Under the pieces are notes generated by a model. That model did no database searches. It saw only the letters and a list, made by a program, of their open reading frames with translations, and had not been told where the DNA came from. A DNA stretch of 64,000 bases from Megalopta genalis (taxonomy: Eukaryota; Arthropoda; Insecta; Hymenoptera; Halictidae), in the NCBI RefSeq assembly GCF_051020955.1, contig NW_027476506.1:1-64000 (forward strand). Direction: 5' to 3'. The position numbers and the translations under genes are program-made. The number at the start of each line of letters is the position of its first letter. Position 1 is the first letter of the stretch. Of the stretch, positions 1 through 8,964 are shown in pieces.

Positions 1-1311
1 TTTAGCTGCAAATCGATGCCATGTAGAAGGTTTAGCTTCAAAACAATAAGACGTAGAAGGTTTAGCTTCAAATCAATAGAATGTAGAAGATTTAGCTTCA
101 AATCAATGCGATGTTAAGGTTTAGCTTCAAATCCATACGAAACACATGATTTAGCTTCAAATCAATTCGAAGGACAAGGCTTAGATTCAAATCCATGCGA
201 AACAAATGGTTTAGCTACAAATACTTGTGATATACTTTACTTAGCTACAACTGCATGCGAAACTAACGAGTTAGCTTCAAATCCATGCGAAACACACGAT
301 TTATCTTCAAATCAATGCTATGTAGAAGGTTTAGCTTCAAAACCATGCGATACACAAGATTTGGCTTCAAATCAATGTGATGTAGTAGGTTCAGCTTCAA
401 ATCCATGCGGGACATATGATTTAGCTTCAGATACTTGCGATATAAGTGATATAGTTTCAAATGGAGGCGAAGCGAACGAGTTAGCTTCAAATCCATGCAA
501 AACACATGATTTAGCTTCAAATCAATGCGATGTAGAAGGTTCAGCTTCAAATCCATGCGTCACATATGATTTAGCTTCAAATACTTGCGATATAAGTGAT
601 ATAGCTTCAAAAGCTGGAGGAACAAACGAGGTGGCTCCAATTCCATGCGAAACAAATGATTCAGCTTCAAATCAATGCGATGTAGAAGGCGTTGCTTGAA
701 ATCTATGCGAAACAAATGGTTTAGCTACAAATACTTGTGATATACATTATTCAGCTACAACTGCATGCAAAACAAACGAGTTAGCTTCAAATCCATGCGA
801 AACACACGATTTAGCTTCAAATCAATGCGATGTAGAAGGTTTAGCTTCAAATCCAAACGAAACACATGATTTAGCTTCAAATACTTGCGATATAAGTGAT
901 CTAGCTTCAAATACAGGCGAAACGAACGAGTTAGCTTCAAATCCATGCGAAACACATGATTCAGCTGCAAATCTATGCGATGCAGAAGGTTTAGCTTGAT
1001 ATCCATGCCAAACACATGATTTATATTCAAATCCATGGGATGTAGAAGGTTTAGCTTCAAATCCATGCGAAACACATTATTTAGCTGCAAATCAGTGCGA
1101 AGTAGAAGGCTCAGGTTCAAATCCATGCGATTCAAATGGTTCATCTTCAAATACTTGTGAAAGACATGATTTAGCTTCAACTGCATGCGAAACACATGAG
1201 TTAGCTTCAAATCAATGCGTTGTAGAAGGTTTAGATTCAAATCCATGCAAAACACGTGATTTAACTTCCAATTAATGCGAAGTAGAAGGCTTAGCTTCAA
1301 ATCCATGCGAA
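1..1311 (+). repeat. Left copy of a 1650-bp-period tandem duplication
   Basis: Bases 1-1311 recur at 1651-2961 at a constant distance of 1650 bp, which is exactly 55 units of 30 bp or 11 cycles of 150 bp. I noticed only a few substitutions between copies (for example TTCAAATACTT near 871 against TCCAAATACTT near 2525, and GTAGAAGGC near 1102 against GTAGAGGGC near 2752). The true left edge may lie outside the window. The low divergence points to a recent unequal exchange in register with the 150-bp cycle. Confidence 0.85.
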
Positions 1312-1650
1312 TCAACTGGTTTAGCTTCAAATACTGGTGATATACGTTATTTAGATTTAACTGCATGCGCAACGAACGAGTTAGCTTCAAATCAATGCGA
1401 AACACATGATTTAGCTGTAAATCAATGCGATGAAGAAGGTTTAGCTTCAAATCCATGCGAAACAAATGATATAGCTTCAAACACTTGGGGTGTAAGTGAT
1501 ATAGCTTCAAATGAAGTCTAATCAAACGAGTTAGCTTCAAAATCCACGCGATACACATGATTTAGCTTCAAATACTAGCGATATAAGTATTGTAGATTCA
1601 ACTGCAGGCGAAACGAAAGAGTTAGCTTCAAATCCATGCGAAACACATGA

Positions 1651-2961
1651 TTTAGCTGCAAATCGATGCCATGTAGAAGGTTTAGCTTCAAAACAATAAG
1701 ACGTAGAAGGTTTAGCTTCAAATCAATAGAATGTAGAAGATTTAGCTTCAAATCAATGCGATGTTAAGGTTTAGCTTCAAATCCATACGAAACACATGAT
1801 TTAGCTTCAAATCAATTCGAAGGACAAGGCTTAGATTCAAATCCATGCGAAACAAATGGTTTAGCTACAAATACTTGTGATATACTTTACTTAGCTACAA
1901 CTGCATGCGAAACTAACGAGTTAGCTTCAAATCCATGCGAAACACACGATTTATCTTCAAATCAATGCTATGTAGAAGGTTTAGCTTCAAAACCATGCGA
2001 TACACAAGATTTGGCTTCAAATCAATGTGATGTAGTAGGTTCAGCTTCAAATCCATGCGGGACATATGATTTAGCTTCAGATACTTGCGATATAAGTGAT
2101 ATAGTTTCAAATGGAGGCGAAGCGAACGAGTTAGCTTCAAATCCATGCAAAACACATGATTTAGCTTCAAATCAATGCGATGTAGAAGGTTCAGCTTCAA
2201 ATCCATGCGTCACATATGATTTAGCTTCAAATACTTGCGATATAAGTGATATAGCTTCAAAAGCTGGAGGAACAAACGAGGTGGCTCCAATTCCATGCGA
2301 AACAAATGATTCAGCTTCAAATCAATGCGATGTAGAAGGCGTTGCTTGAAATCTATGCGAAACAAATGGTTTAGCTACAAATACTTGTGATATACATTAT
2401 TCAGCTACAACTGCATGCAAAACAAACGAGTTAGCTTCAAATCCATGCGAAACACACGATTTAGCTTCAAATCAATGCGATGTAGAAGGTTTAGCTTCAA
2501 ATCCAAACGAAACACATGATTTAGCTCCAAATACTTGCGATATAAGTGATCTAGCTTCAAATACAGGCGAAACGAACGAGTTAGCTTCAAATCCATGCGA
2601 AACACATGATTCAGCTGCAAATCTATGCGATGCAGAAGGTTTAGCTTGATATCCATGCCAAACACATGATTTATATTCAAATCCATGGGATGTAGAAGGT
2701 TTAGCTTCAAATCCATGCGAAACACATTATTTAGCTGCAAATCAGTGCGAAGTAGAGGGCTCAGGTTCAAATCCATGCGATTCAAATGGTTCATCTTCAA
2801 ATACTTGTGAAAGACATGATTTAGCTTCAACTGCATGCGAAACACATGATTTAGCTTCAAATCAATGCGTTGTAGAAGGTTTAGATTCAAATCCATGCAA
2901 AACACGTGATTTAACTTCCAATTAATGCGAAGTAGAAGGCTTAGCTTCAAATTCATGCGAA
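1651..2961 (+). repeat. Right copy of the 1650-bp-period duplication
   Basis: This copy matches 1-1311 nearly base for base. It departs after about 2951, where it runs into a CETNG/CDIHD unit pair while the left copy continues into a GAATCAACTGG unit. Confidence 0.85.
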
Positions 2962-4827
2962 ACAAATGGTTTAGCTACAAATACTTGTGATATACATTAT
3001 TTAGCTACAACTGCATGCGAAACAAACGAGATAGCATCAAATCCATACGAAACACATGATTAAGCTTCAAATCAATGCGATGTAGATGGTTTGCTTCAAA
3101 TCCATGCGATACACAAGATTTAGCTTCAAATCAATGTGATGTAGTAGGTTCAGCTTCAAATCCATGCGATATAAGTGATATAGCTTCAAAAGCAGGAGGA
3201 ACAAACGAGGTAGATTCAATTCCATGCGAAACGAATGAATTAGCTTCAAATAAATGCGACGTAGAAGGCGTAGCTTCAAATCCATGCGAAACAAATGGTT
3301 TAGCTACAAATACTTGTGATATACATTACTTAGCTACAACTGCAAGCGAAACTAACGAGTTAGCTTCAAATCCATGCGAAACACACGATTTATCTTCAAA
3401 TCAATGCGATGTAGAAGGTTTAGCTTGAAATCCATGCGATACACTAGATTTAGCTTCAAATCAATGCGATGTAGTAGGTTCATCTTCAAATCCATGCGGG
3501 ACATATGATTTAGCTTCAGATACTTGCGATATAAGTGATATAGTTTCAAATGGTGGCGAAGCGAACGAGTTAGCTTCAAATCCATGCAAAACACATGATT
3601 TAGCTGCAAATCAATGTGATGTAGTAGGTTTAGCTTCAAATCCACGCGATACACAAGATTTAGCTTCTAATCAATGCGATGTAGAAGGTTCAGCTTCAAA
3701 TCCATGCGTCACATATGATTTAGGTTCAAATACTTGCGATATAAGTGATATAGCTTCAAAAGCTGGAGGAACAAACGAGGTGGCTTCAATTCCATGCGAA
3801 ACAAATGATTCAGCTTCTAATCAATGCGAAGTAGAAGGCGTTGCTTGAAATCTATGCGAAACAAATGGTTTAGCTACAAATACTTGTGATATACATTATT
3901 CAGCAACAACTGCATGCGAAACAAACGAGTTAGCTTCAAATCCATGCGAAACACACGATTTAGCTTCAAATCAATGCGATGTAGAAGGTTTAGCTTCAAA
4001 TCCAAACGAAACACATCATTTAGCTTCAAATACTTGCGATATAAGTGATCTAGCTTCAAATACAGGCGAAACGAACGAGTTAGCTTCAAATCCATGCGAA
4101 ACACATGATTCAGCTGCAAATCAATGCGATGCAGAAGGTTTAGCTTGAAATCCATGCCAAACACATGATTTAGCTTCAAATCCATGGGATGTAGAAGGTT
4201 TAGCTTCAAATCCATGCGATACACATTCTTTAGCTGCAAATCAGTGCGAAGTAGAAGGTTTAGCTTCAAATCCATGCGATACACTAGATTTAGCTTCAAA
4301 TCAATGCGATGTAGAAGGTTTAGCTTCAAATCCGCGTGAAACAAATGATGTGGCTTCAAATACTTGCGATATAATTGATATAGCTTCAAATGCAGGCGAA
4401 ATAAACGAGTTAGCGTCAAATCCATGCGGATCACATGATTTAACTTCAAATCAATGCGAAGTAGAAGGCATATCTGCAAACCCATGCGATACAAATGGTT
4501 TAGATTCAAATAATTGTGATATACATGATTTAGCTTCAGCTGCATTCGAAACAGACGATTTAGCTTCGAATCCACGCGATATACATTATTTAGCTTCAAT
4601 ACAATGCGAATTAGAAGGCTTAGCTTCAAATCCATGCGAAACGAATGATTTAGCTTCAAATACTTGCAGTATAAATGAAAGAGCTTCAAATGAAAGCGAA
4701 ACAAACGATTTAGCTTCAAATCCATGCGAAAGACATGATTTAGATTCAAAACATTGCGAAGTAGAACGCTTAGGTTCAAATCCATGCGAATCAAATGGTT
4801 TAGTTTCAAATACTTGTGATATACATG

Positions 4828-4831
4828 ATAT
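4828..4831. repeat. Target site duplication ATAT, left of copy 1
   Basis: ATAT here is matched by ATAT at 9394-9397. Removing the element and one ATAT restores a perfect 30-bp satellite unit (ATAGATTTAACTG... following ...ACATGAT), which supports this as a 4-bp target duplication. It requires the LTR to end two bases past the usual CA. Confidence 0.65.
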
Positions 4832-5149
4832 TGTGGCGGACCAGACATAAAAAGACACGTCCTTCAAAAGCGGGGTGTACACATGCCTTTTTCGGGTTTT
4901 CCTTTTTCTTTTCAAGGACTTTCCCTACCAATAAATACGAGGACCTCTCGACCGAGAGAAGTCAGTTAGCAAGTTTTCCTCCGACTCTCAACGTGTCCAT
5001 ATTTCTGTATCATCCGTCACTCGTTTTCCTTCTACACACTGTACCTCATCGCCTTTTGTTACAAGTTATATTAGAGTTCTCGTTATATAAAAACCAAAAA
5101 AACTCTCGGATTATTTTATATAAACCGTCGCAGTAACCCCTGCGACAAA
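4832..5149 (+). repeat. 5' LTR of copy 1 (short form)
   Basis: The LTR starts TGTGGCGGACC and ends GCGACA or GCGACAA (5147 or 5149). It is about 111 bp shorter than the 3' LTR: after CGGGTTTTCC (near 4901) it has only TTTTTCTTTT before CAAGGACTTTCC, where the 3' LTR holds a longer block. Outside this it differs from the 3' LTR at two bases that I can see (G4885 against A9018; G5074 against A). A TCAGTT initiator-like motif lies at 4962-4967 and an AATAAATA box about 30 bases upstream, so U3 probably ends near 4963. The inverted pair CTCTCG/CGAGAG at 4945-4958 is next to the initiator. Confidence 0.9.
4930..4967 (+). promoter_or_regulatory. Candidate LTR core promoter: AATAAATA box and TCAGTT initiator
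   Basis: AATAAATA at 4930-4937 lies about 30 bases upstream of TCAGTT at 4962-4967. TCAGT is the usual arthropod initiator, and this spacing fits a TATA-like box. AATAAA could equally act as the polyadenylation signal in the 3' LTR (9174-9179), so one motif may serve both roles. A second TATATAA is at 5084-5090 without an obvious initiator. No transcript start has been seen; this is inference from motifs. Confidence 0.4.
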
Positions 5150-5150
5150 C

Positions 5151-5168
5151 TGGTGACCCCGACGTGAT
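5151..5168 (+). promoter_or_regulatory. Primer-binding site for tRNA-Trp
   Basis: The 18 bases TGGTGACCCCGACGTGAT, one to three bases after the LTR, are the complement of the 3' end of animal tRNA-Trp including CCA. The match ends at the position before the methylated A58, as in retroviral primer sites. The same 18-base site is used by avian sarcoma/leukosis viruses. It would prime minus-strand DNA synthesis. Confidence 0.85.
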
Positions 5169-5307
5169 CCGAGAGTACCGCGAGTGCGTGATAACCGAGA
5201 ACTTAGCGACTCTTAGTGACATTTCGTTCGGCAGCATACGAACTTCGCGATCCGAGTGGTGTTATACAAACTGTGTGAACTTTATTTTTTTTAATAATAC
5301 ATACGAA
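5169..5307 (+). other. Leader between primer site and gag
   Basis: These 139 bases are untranslated leader with no recognised motif. An in-frame upstream ATG at 5164 lies inside the primer-binding site region, so a longer Gag start is formally possible, but the leader translation (MIREYRECVITENL...) shows no Gag character. The T-rich stretch at 5281-5292 comes just before the preferred gag ATG. Confidence 0.5.
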
Positions 5308-5661
5308 ATGACGGACGCCAGCCCAATCCAAACTACCGCCTCCGGTGTAGAGGTAGACCAAACAGTGGATCTCGCACCGAGAGCACACGTAGCCAGCATC
5401 GACAGGACACCCGCCCCGGACAACAATTTGGCGCAGCAAGTAGACGCTTTAACGCGTCAAGTAGCCACGCTGACAGCAATATTAAACGAAAGAGAAGCTC
5501 GACCACGCAGTAAAAACTTCACGCGAGGCAGATCACGGCAACGTAGCCATAGTCGTGGTAAGCAAGGTATGTGTTGCTACCACGCACGCTTCGCGGATAA
5601 AGCCATAAAATGCATTTCTCCGTGCACCGCGAATCCGGGAAACTCAAATCCTCGTCAATAA
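5308..5661 (+). CDS. Truncated Gag-like protein of copy 1
   Basis: This 117-residue frame runs from the ATG at 5308 (MTDASPIQ) to TAA at 5659. It has an acidic/polar N-terminus, a short heptad-like stretch (LAQQVDALTRQVATLTAIL, about residues 34-53), an Arg/Ser-rich basic stretch (RGRSRQRSHSRGK) and a C-terminal C-x2-H-x9-C-x3-C metal-binding pattern (CCYHARF...KCISPC), which is typical of the Gag end in insect Gypsy elements. Related Gags are usually well over 200 residues and carry a capsid core between the N-terminus and the basic tail. That core is missing here, so particle assembly is unlikely without help. The ATG at 5308 was chosen over 5164 because the upstream part overlaps the primer site and leader. 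The last codons overlap pol in the -1 frame. Confidence 0.75.
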   Translation: MTDASPIQTTASGVEVDQTVDLAPRAHVASIDRTPAPDNNLAQQVDALTRQVATLTAILNEREARPRSKNFTRGRSRQRSHSRGKQGMCCYHARFADKAIKCISPCTANPGNSNPRQ

Positions 5662-7658
5662 TCGCGGCAACATATGACGAGTTCCCTACAAGCCGCCTTT
5701 TTATCACTGAAAAAGCGTCAAGGATTCAATACCTTATTGATACTGGCGCGGACGTGAGCGTTTACCCTCGGACGTACTTATCGACGAACCCGCCGCGCTC
5801 AAATTACGAAATGTTTGCGGCAAACGGTACAAGGATCCCCACATATGGGACAATTACACTGAGAGTCGACTTCGATCTACGTCGCGAGTTAATATGGCGA
5901 TTTATTGTAGCGGATATCGCTAAACCAATCATCGGCGCGGATTTCCTAGGTCATTTTGGGTTACTCGTCGACATCAAAAACAGATGTTTAGTCGATGGCA
6001 CAACATCGCGAACTACGCAAGGCTCAATAGTACGGGACAAATTTGTCACAATCAAGACAATTCACGGCGATACGCAATATCACGCCTTACTTTCACGATA
6101 CAGTGAAATAACACATCCCGCGGGCACGCCTAGCGCTGCAAAACACAGTATCAAGCACCATATTGAAACGACCCCCGGACCGCCTATCTCTCACAAAGTC
6201 CGACGACTCGCACCGGACCGCTATAAAGCAGCAAAAGCGGAATTTGACCTGCTGCTCAAGCAAGGGATTATTCGACCTTCTAAGAGCCCATGGTCATCAC
6301 CGTTGCACATGGTCACGAAAAAGAACGGAGAATGGCGCCCTTGCGTCGACTACCGCGGGTTGAATAAACGAACAATTCCGAATAGATATCCCATACGACG
6401 CATCGAAGATTTCTCACAAAATCTACACGGAAAAACAATCTTTTCAACCATCGACCTCGTGCGCGCTTACCACCAGATACCGATAGCTGCGGAGGATATT
6501 CCAAAAACCGCCGTAATTACACCTTTTGGTTTATTTGAATATTTATACGGACCCTTCGGCCTTTGCGGGATAGCTCAAACTTTTCAGAGATTCGTAGACG
6601 AAGTTACGCGAGGTTTGGATTTCGTCTTCGCCTATCTCGACGATTTTTTAATAGCTTCCGCAAACCCGAGCGAACATCTGCAACACCTCGAGATTATTTT
6701 CAAAAGATTTAAGGAATATGGCATTGTCATAAATCCAAGCAAATGCGTATTCGGAGCCTCTCAGGTCAAATTTCTCGGCTACCAGGTAGACGAGATGGGC
6801 ACTCGCCCACCCGAACATAAGGTCGACGCCGTAAAAAACTTCCCTCAGCCGACAACCGTAAAACAATTACGCCGTTTCCTTGGGATGGTTAACTTCTACC
6901 GTCGATTCCTGCCAGCAGCTGCTACACGACAAAAGCCCCTTAACGGCCTACTGACAGGCCCAAAAATGACAGGTAACAAACCTATCAATTGGACCGAAGA
7001 GGCCAAACAAGCTTTCGTCGCAATAAAAGAAGGCCTAGCAAACGCCACGCTGTTGGTACATCCAGCAATAAATGCTCCATTATCAATAACTGTGGACGCT
7101 TCTGACCACGCGATAGGAGCCGTTTTGCAACAAAGGACAAACAACGATTGGCGACCCCTTGGATTTTTCTCTCGCCCCCTGACAAAAACACAAGCTAAGT
7201 ATAGCGCGTACGATCGCGAGCTTCTCGCTATTTACGAAGCCATAAAGTACTTCATTTACGCTGTAGAAGGAAGAAACTTCACCATATTCACCGATCACAA
7301 ACCGCTTACTTATGTTTTTAACCAAAAGAAAGAAAAATCCCCAAGGCAGTTCCGTTACTTTGATTACATTTCACAATTCACATCGGACATAAAACATATT
7401 TCGGGCATAGATAATGTAGTCGCAGACGCTTTATCGAGAATCGAAGAAATCGAAGAGATCAATTACTCAGCTGTCGCCGCAGCACAAACCGATGACGAAG
7501 AACTACAACATTTATTGCAATCCGATACAAACCTACAACTAAAATCTATTTTCTTTGAACCGTGTAAAGCCAACATCTACTGCGATATTTCTACACAGAG
7601 AGCCCTTATATCGTACCGTCATTTCGCAAGAAGGTTTTCCAACGGATCCATGGATTAG
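5610..7658 (+). CDS. Pol part 1: protease, reverse transcriptase, RNase H (copy 1)
   Basis: The 682-codon frame is -1 relative to gag and is probably entered by frameshifting near 5637; the ATG at 5610 is simply the first in frame. Aspartic protease has DTGA at residues 44-47 and IIGADFL near 107-113. Reverse transcriptase spans about 205-390 with catalytic D282 (STIDLVRAYHQ) and YLDD at 342-345. RNase H has D496, E537 and D562, and the closing NVVADALSR near 602-610 (D606). These replicate element RNA into DNA in the cytoplasm. Oddity: the usual MPFGLxNAxxTF motif reads GPFGLCGIAQTF here (314-325), changing residues normally kept. The frame runs into an unrelated reading after about residue 665 and stops at 7658, because of a break before the integrase. 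The copy 2 protein differs by one residue (Ile in ATC 6051-6053, Met in copy 2). Confidence 0.93.
   Translation: MHFSVHRESGKLKSSSIIAATYDEFPTSRLFITEKASRIQYLIDTGADVSVYPRTYLSTNPPRSNYEMFAANGTRIPTYGTITLRVDFDLRRELIWRFIVADIAKPIIGADFLGHFGLLVDIKNRCLVDGTTSRTTQGSIVRDKFVTIKTIHGDTQYHALLSRYSEITHPAGTPSAAKHSIKHHIETTPGPPISHKVRRLAPDRYKAAKAEFDLLLKQGIIRPSKSPWSSPLHMVTKKNGEWRPCVDYRGLNKRTIPNRYPIRRIEDFSQNLHGKTIFSTIDLVRAYHQIPIAAEDIPKTAVITPFGLFEYLYGPFGLCGIAQTFQRFVDEVTRGLDFVFAYLDDFLIASANPSEHLQHLEIIFKRFKEYGIVINPSKCVFGASQVKFLGYQVDEMGTRPPEHKVDAVKNFPQPTTVKQLRRFLGMVNFYRRFLPAAATRQKPLNGLLTGPKMTGNKPINWTEEAKQAFVAIKEGLANATLLVHPAINAPLSITVDASDHAIGAVLQQRTNNDWRPLGFFSRPLTKTQAKYSAYDRELLAIYEAIKYFIYAVEGRNFTIFTDHKPLTYVFNQKKEKSPRQFRYFDYISQFTSDIKHISGIDNVVADALSRIEEIEEINYSAVAAAQTDDEELQHLLQSDTNLQLKSIFFEPCKANIYCDISTQRALISYRHFARRFSNGSMD
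5637..5681 (+). promoter_or_regulatory. Candidate -1 ribosomal frameshift signal, gag to pol
   Basis: The heptamer G GGA AAC (5637-5643) is in the right phase of the gag frame for simultaneous slippage. It is followed by a 7-base spacer and a 6-bp stem, CTCGTC (5651-5656) with GACGAG (5676-5681), closing a 19-base loop. The gag stop is at 5659, inside the loop. The pol frame has a stop at 5598-5600 and is open from 5601, so the switch must occur between 5601 and 5661; the heptamer lies there. G GGA AAC is a known retroviral slippery sequence. Whether the loop forms a pseudoknot is unknown. Confidence 0.7.
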
Positions 7659-8758
7659 CCCACCCAGGTACACGGGCCACCATAAAACTTATTTCAGAAA
7701 GGTTTGTGTGGCCATCCATGCGGAAAGATTGCACACAATGGGTTCGAACATGCATACAATGCCAAAAATCAAAAATATCTAAGCACGTGTCTTCACCTAT
7801 AGGCAAATTTGAAACACCAAGCGCTAGATTCCAGCACATTCATATGGACATAGTTGGCCCGATGACATCCTCAGAAGGTTTCAAGTACTGCGTAACGTAC
7901 GTGGATCGATTCACGCGATGGCCCGAAGCCTGGCCAGTGGAAGAAATCACCGCAGAAGCAGTCGCAAAAGTTTTTATGAACTGGATTAGCCGCTTCGGAG
8001 TCCCCGCGAGAATAACAACCGACCAAGGAAGACAGTTCACTTCACAGTTATTCAAAGAATTAACCCGTTTGATTGGCGCCTCATACCTTATGACAACTGC
8101 ATACCACCCGCAAGCCAACGGAATGGTTGAACGATTCCATAGGCAACTCAAAGCAGGAATCATGTGTCATGAAGACAACAAATGGACGCAACGACTTCCT
8201 ATTGTTTTATTAGGCATTAGATCAGCACCCAAAGAAGATCTACAGGCAAGCTCAACAGAGCTAGTATATGGAGAAAGTGTCCGTTTACCAGGAGAATTTT
8301 TCGAAAACCATAAAGTACAGGATACCAATGATTTCGTAAAACAACTACGCCAGCATATCAAGGAAATTAAACCAACAGCTCCGGTTAAACACGGAGAGAA
8401 AAAACCTTTTATTTTTAAAGACCTAGCAACGTCGCAACAAGTCTTCGTTCGCCATGACGCGGTAAGAAAACCCTTACAGCCACCATACGATGGACCATAT
8501 ACAGTAATCGACCGCGCAACAAAATATTTTACCCTTGATATCGCCGGAAAACATACAAAAATCTCCACCGACCGCCTTAAACCAGCATATTTATTAAAAG
8601 ATGCCGCAAACAATAATACACAACACAACAAGACTAACCTGCAACCAGAAGTACAAGCACAAGGCACTTCAAACGTACCAACGACAACACGTTCCGGTAG
8701 AAGAGTAAAATTTCCAGACTTCTTCGGAATGCCGTTAGCTCACGAACATACTTATTAA
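7604..8758 (+). CDS. Pol part 2: integrase in a shifted frame (copy 1)
   Basis: The integrase reading starts without its own ATG, about at 7604, in a frame one base back from the RT-RNase H frame; the first in-frame ATG is at 7706. The HHCC zinc domain is complete in this frame: two His around the HGLAHPG stretch (near 7650) and the Cys pair CIQCQK (near 7755). The catalytic triad is D (HMDIVGP), D (TTDQG) and E (GMVERFH), residues 48, 106 and 142 counted from the 7706 Met, with DD35E spacing. A GPY motif follows at 263-265, and the end (TRSGRRVKFPDFF) is a basic tail. No slippery sequence is seen at the break, so a 1-base loss or 2-base gain is more likely than programmed shifting. The same break exists in copy 2. 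Integration in cis is therefore doubtful. Confidence 0.9.
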   Translation, partial: PYIVPSFRKKVFQRIHGLAHPGTRATIKLISERFVWPSMRKDCTQWVRTCIQCQKSKISKHVSSPIGKFETPSARFQHIHMDIVGPMTSSEGFKYCVTYVDRFTRWPEAWPVEEITAEAVAKVFMNWISRFGVPARITTDQGRQFTSQLFKELTRLIGASYLMTTAYHPQANGMVERFHRQLKAGIMCHEDNKWTQRLPIVLLGIRSAPKEDLQASSTELVYGESVRLPGEFFENHKVQDTNDFVKQLRQHIKEIKPTAPVKHGEKKPFIFKDLATSQQVFVRHDAVRKPLQPPYDGPYTVIDRATKYFTLDIAGKHTKISTDRLKPAYLLKDAANNNTQHNKTNLQPEVQAQGTSNVPTTTRSGRRVKFPDFFGMPLAHEHTY

Positions 8759-8950
8759 TATACTCCGATATATCTTGCGTACGCATATTATAAACCATGA
8801 AAAGTGCTGTCCACTACTAATACCATTATCAACGTTATAAGCGACATATTCACCCCATAAAATGTATATATTTTAGATTACCACGTTGATCTCCCATAGG
8901 TATAATATCTTTTTTTTTTCAACCAATTTTGTACCTTAGCGTTAATCACT
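8759..8950 (+). other. 3' untranslated region of copy 1
   Basis: The 192 bases after the integrase stop are AT-rich and hold no reading frame of note. There is no env. A run of T at 8911-8920 precedes the purine tract. Confidence 0.6.
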
Positions 8951-8964
8951 GGAAGGGGGGTGAA
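8951..8964 (+). promoter_or_regulatory. Polypurine tract of copy 1
   Basis: GGAAGGGGGGTGAA lies directly before the 3' LTR start TGTGGCGG. A purine-rich tract at this place primes plus-strand DNA synthesis in LTR retroelements. One T interrupts it, as is common. Confidence 0.85.

Larger units (their letters stand above)
1..4831. repeat. Satellite block A, 30-bp tandem units
   Basis: The whole stretch is made of 30-bp units that begin TTAGCTTCAAAT, have three variable bases, then TGCGA and a variable 10-base tail. Tail types include those read on the + strand as CETHD, CDVEG, CETNG, CDIHD/CDISD and CETNE, and they tend to follow one another in that order to give a 150-bp cycle. Some units are 29 bp (for example near 115, where GATGTTAAGGT lacks a base) or 31 bp (near 1530-1560), so the phase drifts. 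Units with in-frame stops occur (for example near 30, 75, 705, 1275 and 1530). No host gene is visible. The last four bases, ATAT, form the left target duplication of retroelement copy 1. Confidence 0.95.

Noticed and set aside
5164..5307. Upstream extension of Gag from the ATG at 5164
   Set aside because: That ATG lies within the primer-binding site and the extra residues show no Gag features; the ATG at 5308 is preferred.
7568..7658. Second programmed frameshift before integrase
   Set aside because: The frames overlap here, but no X XXY YYZ heptamer in phase is present, and conserved integrase sequence begins abruptly near 7604, which fits a mutation.
5203..8667. Minus-strand open frames inside the retroelement
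   Set aside because: They are short, show no recognisable domain and lie opposite clear gag-pol coding sequence.
8759..8950. env gene or errantivirus identity
   Set aside because: There are only about 190 bases between integrase and the purine tract, with no open frame.
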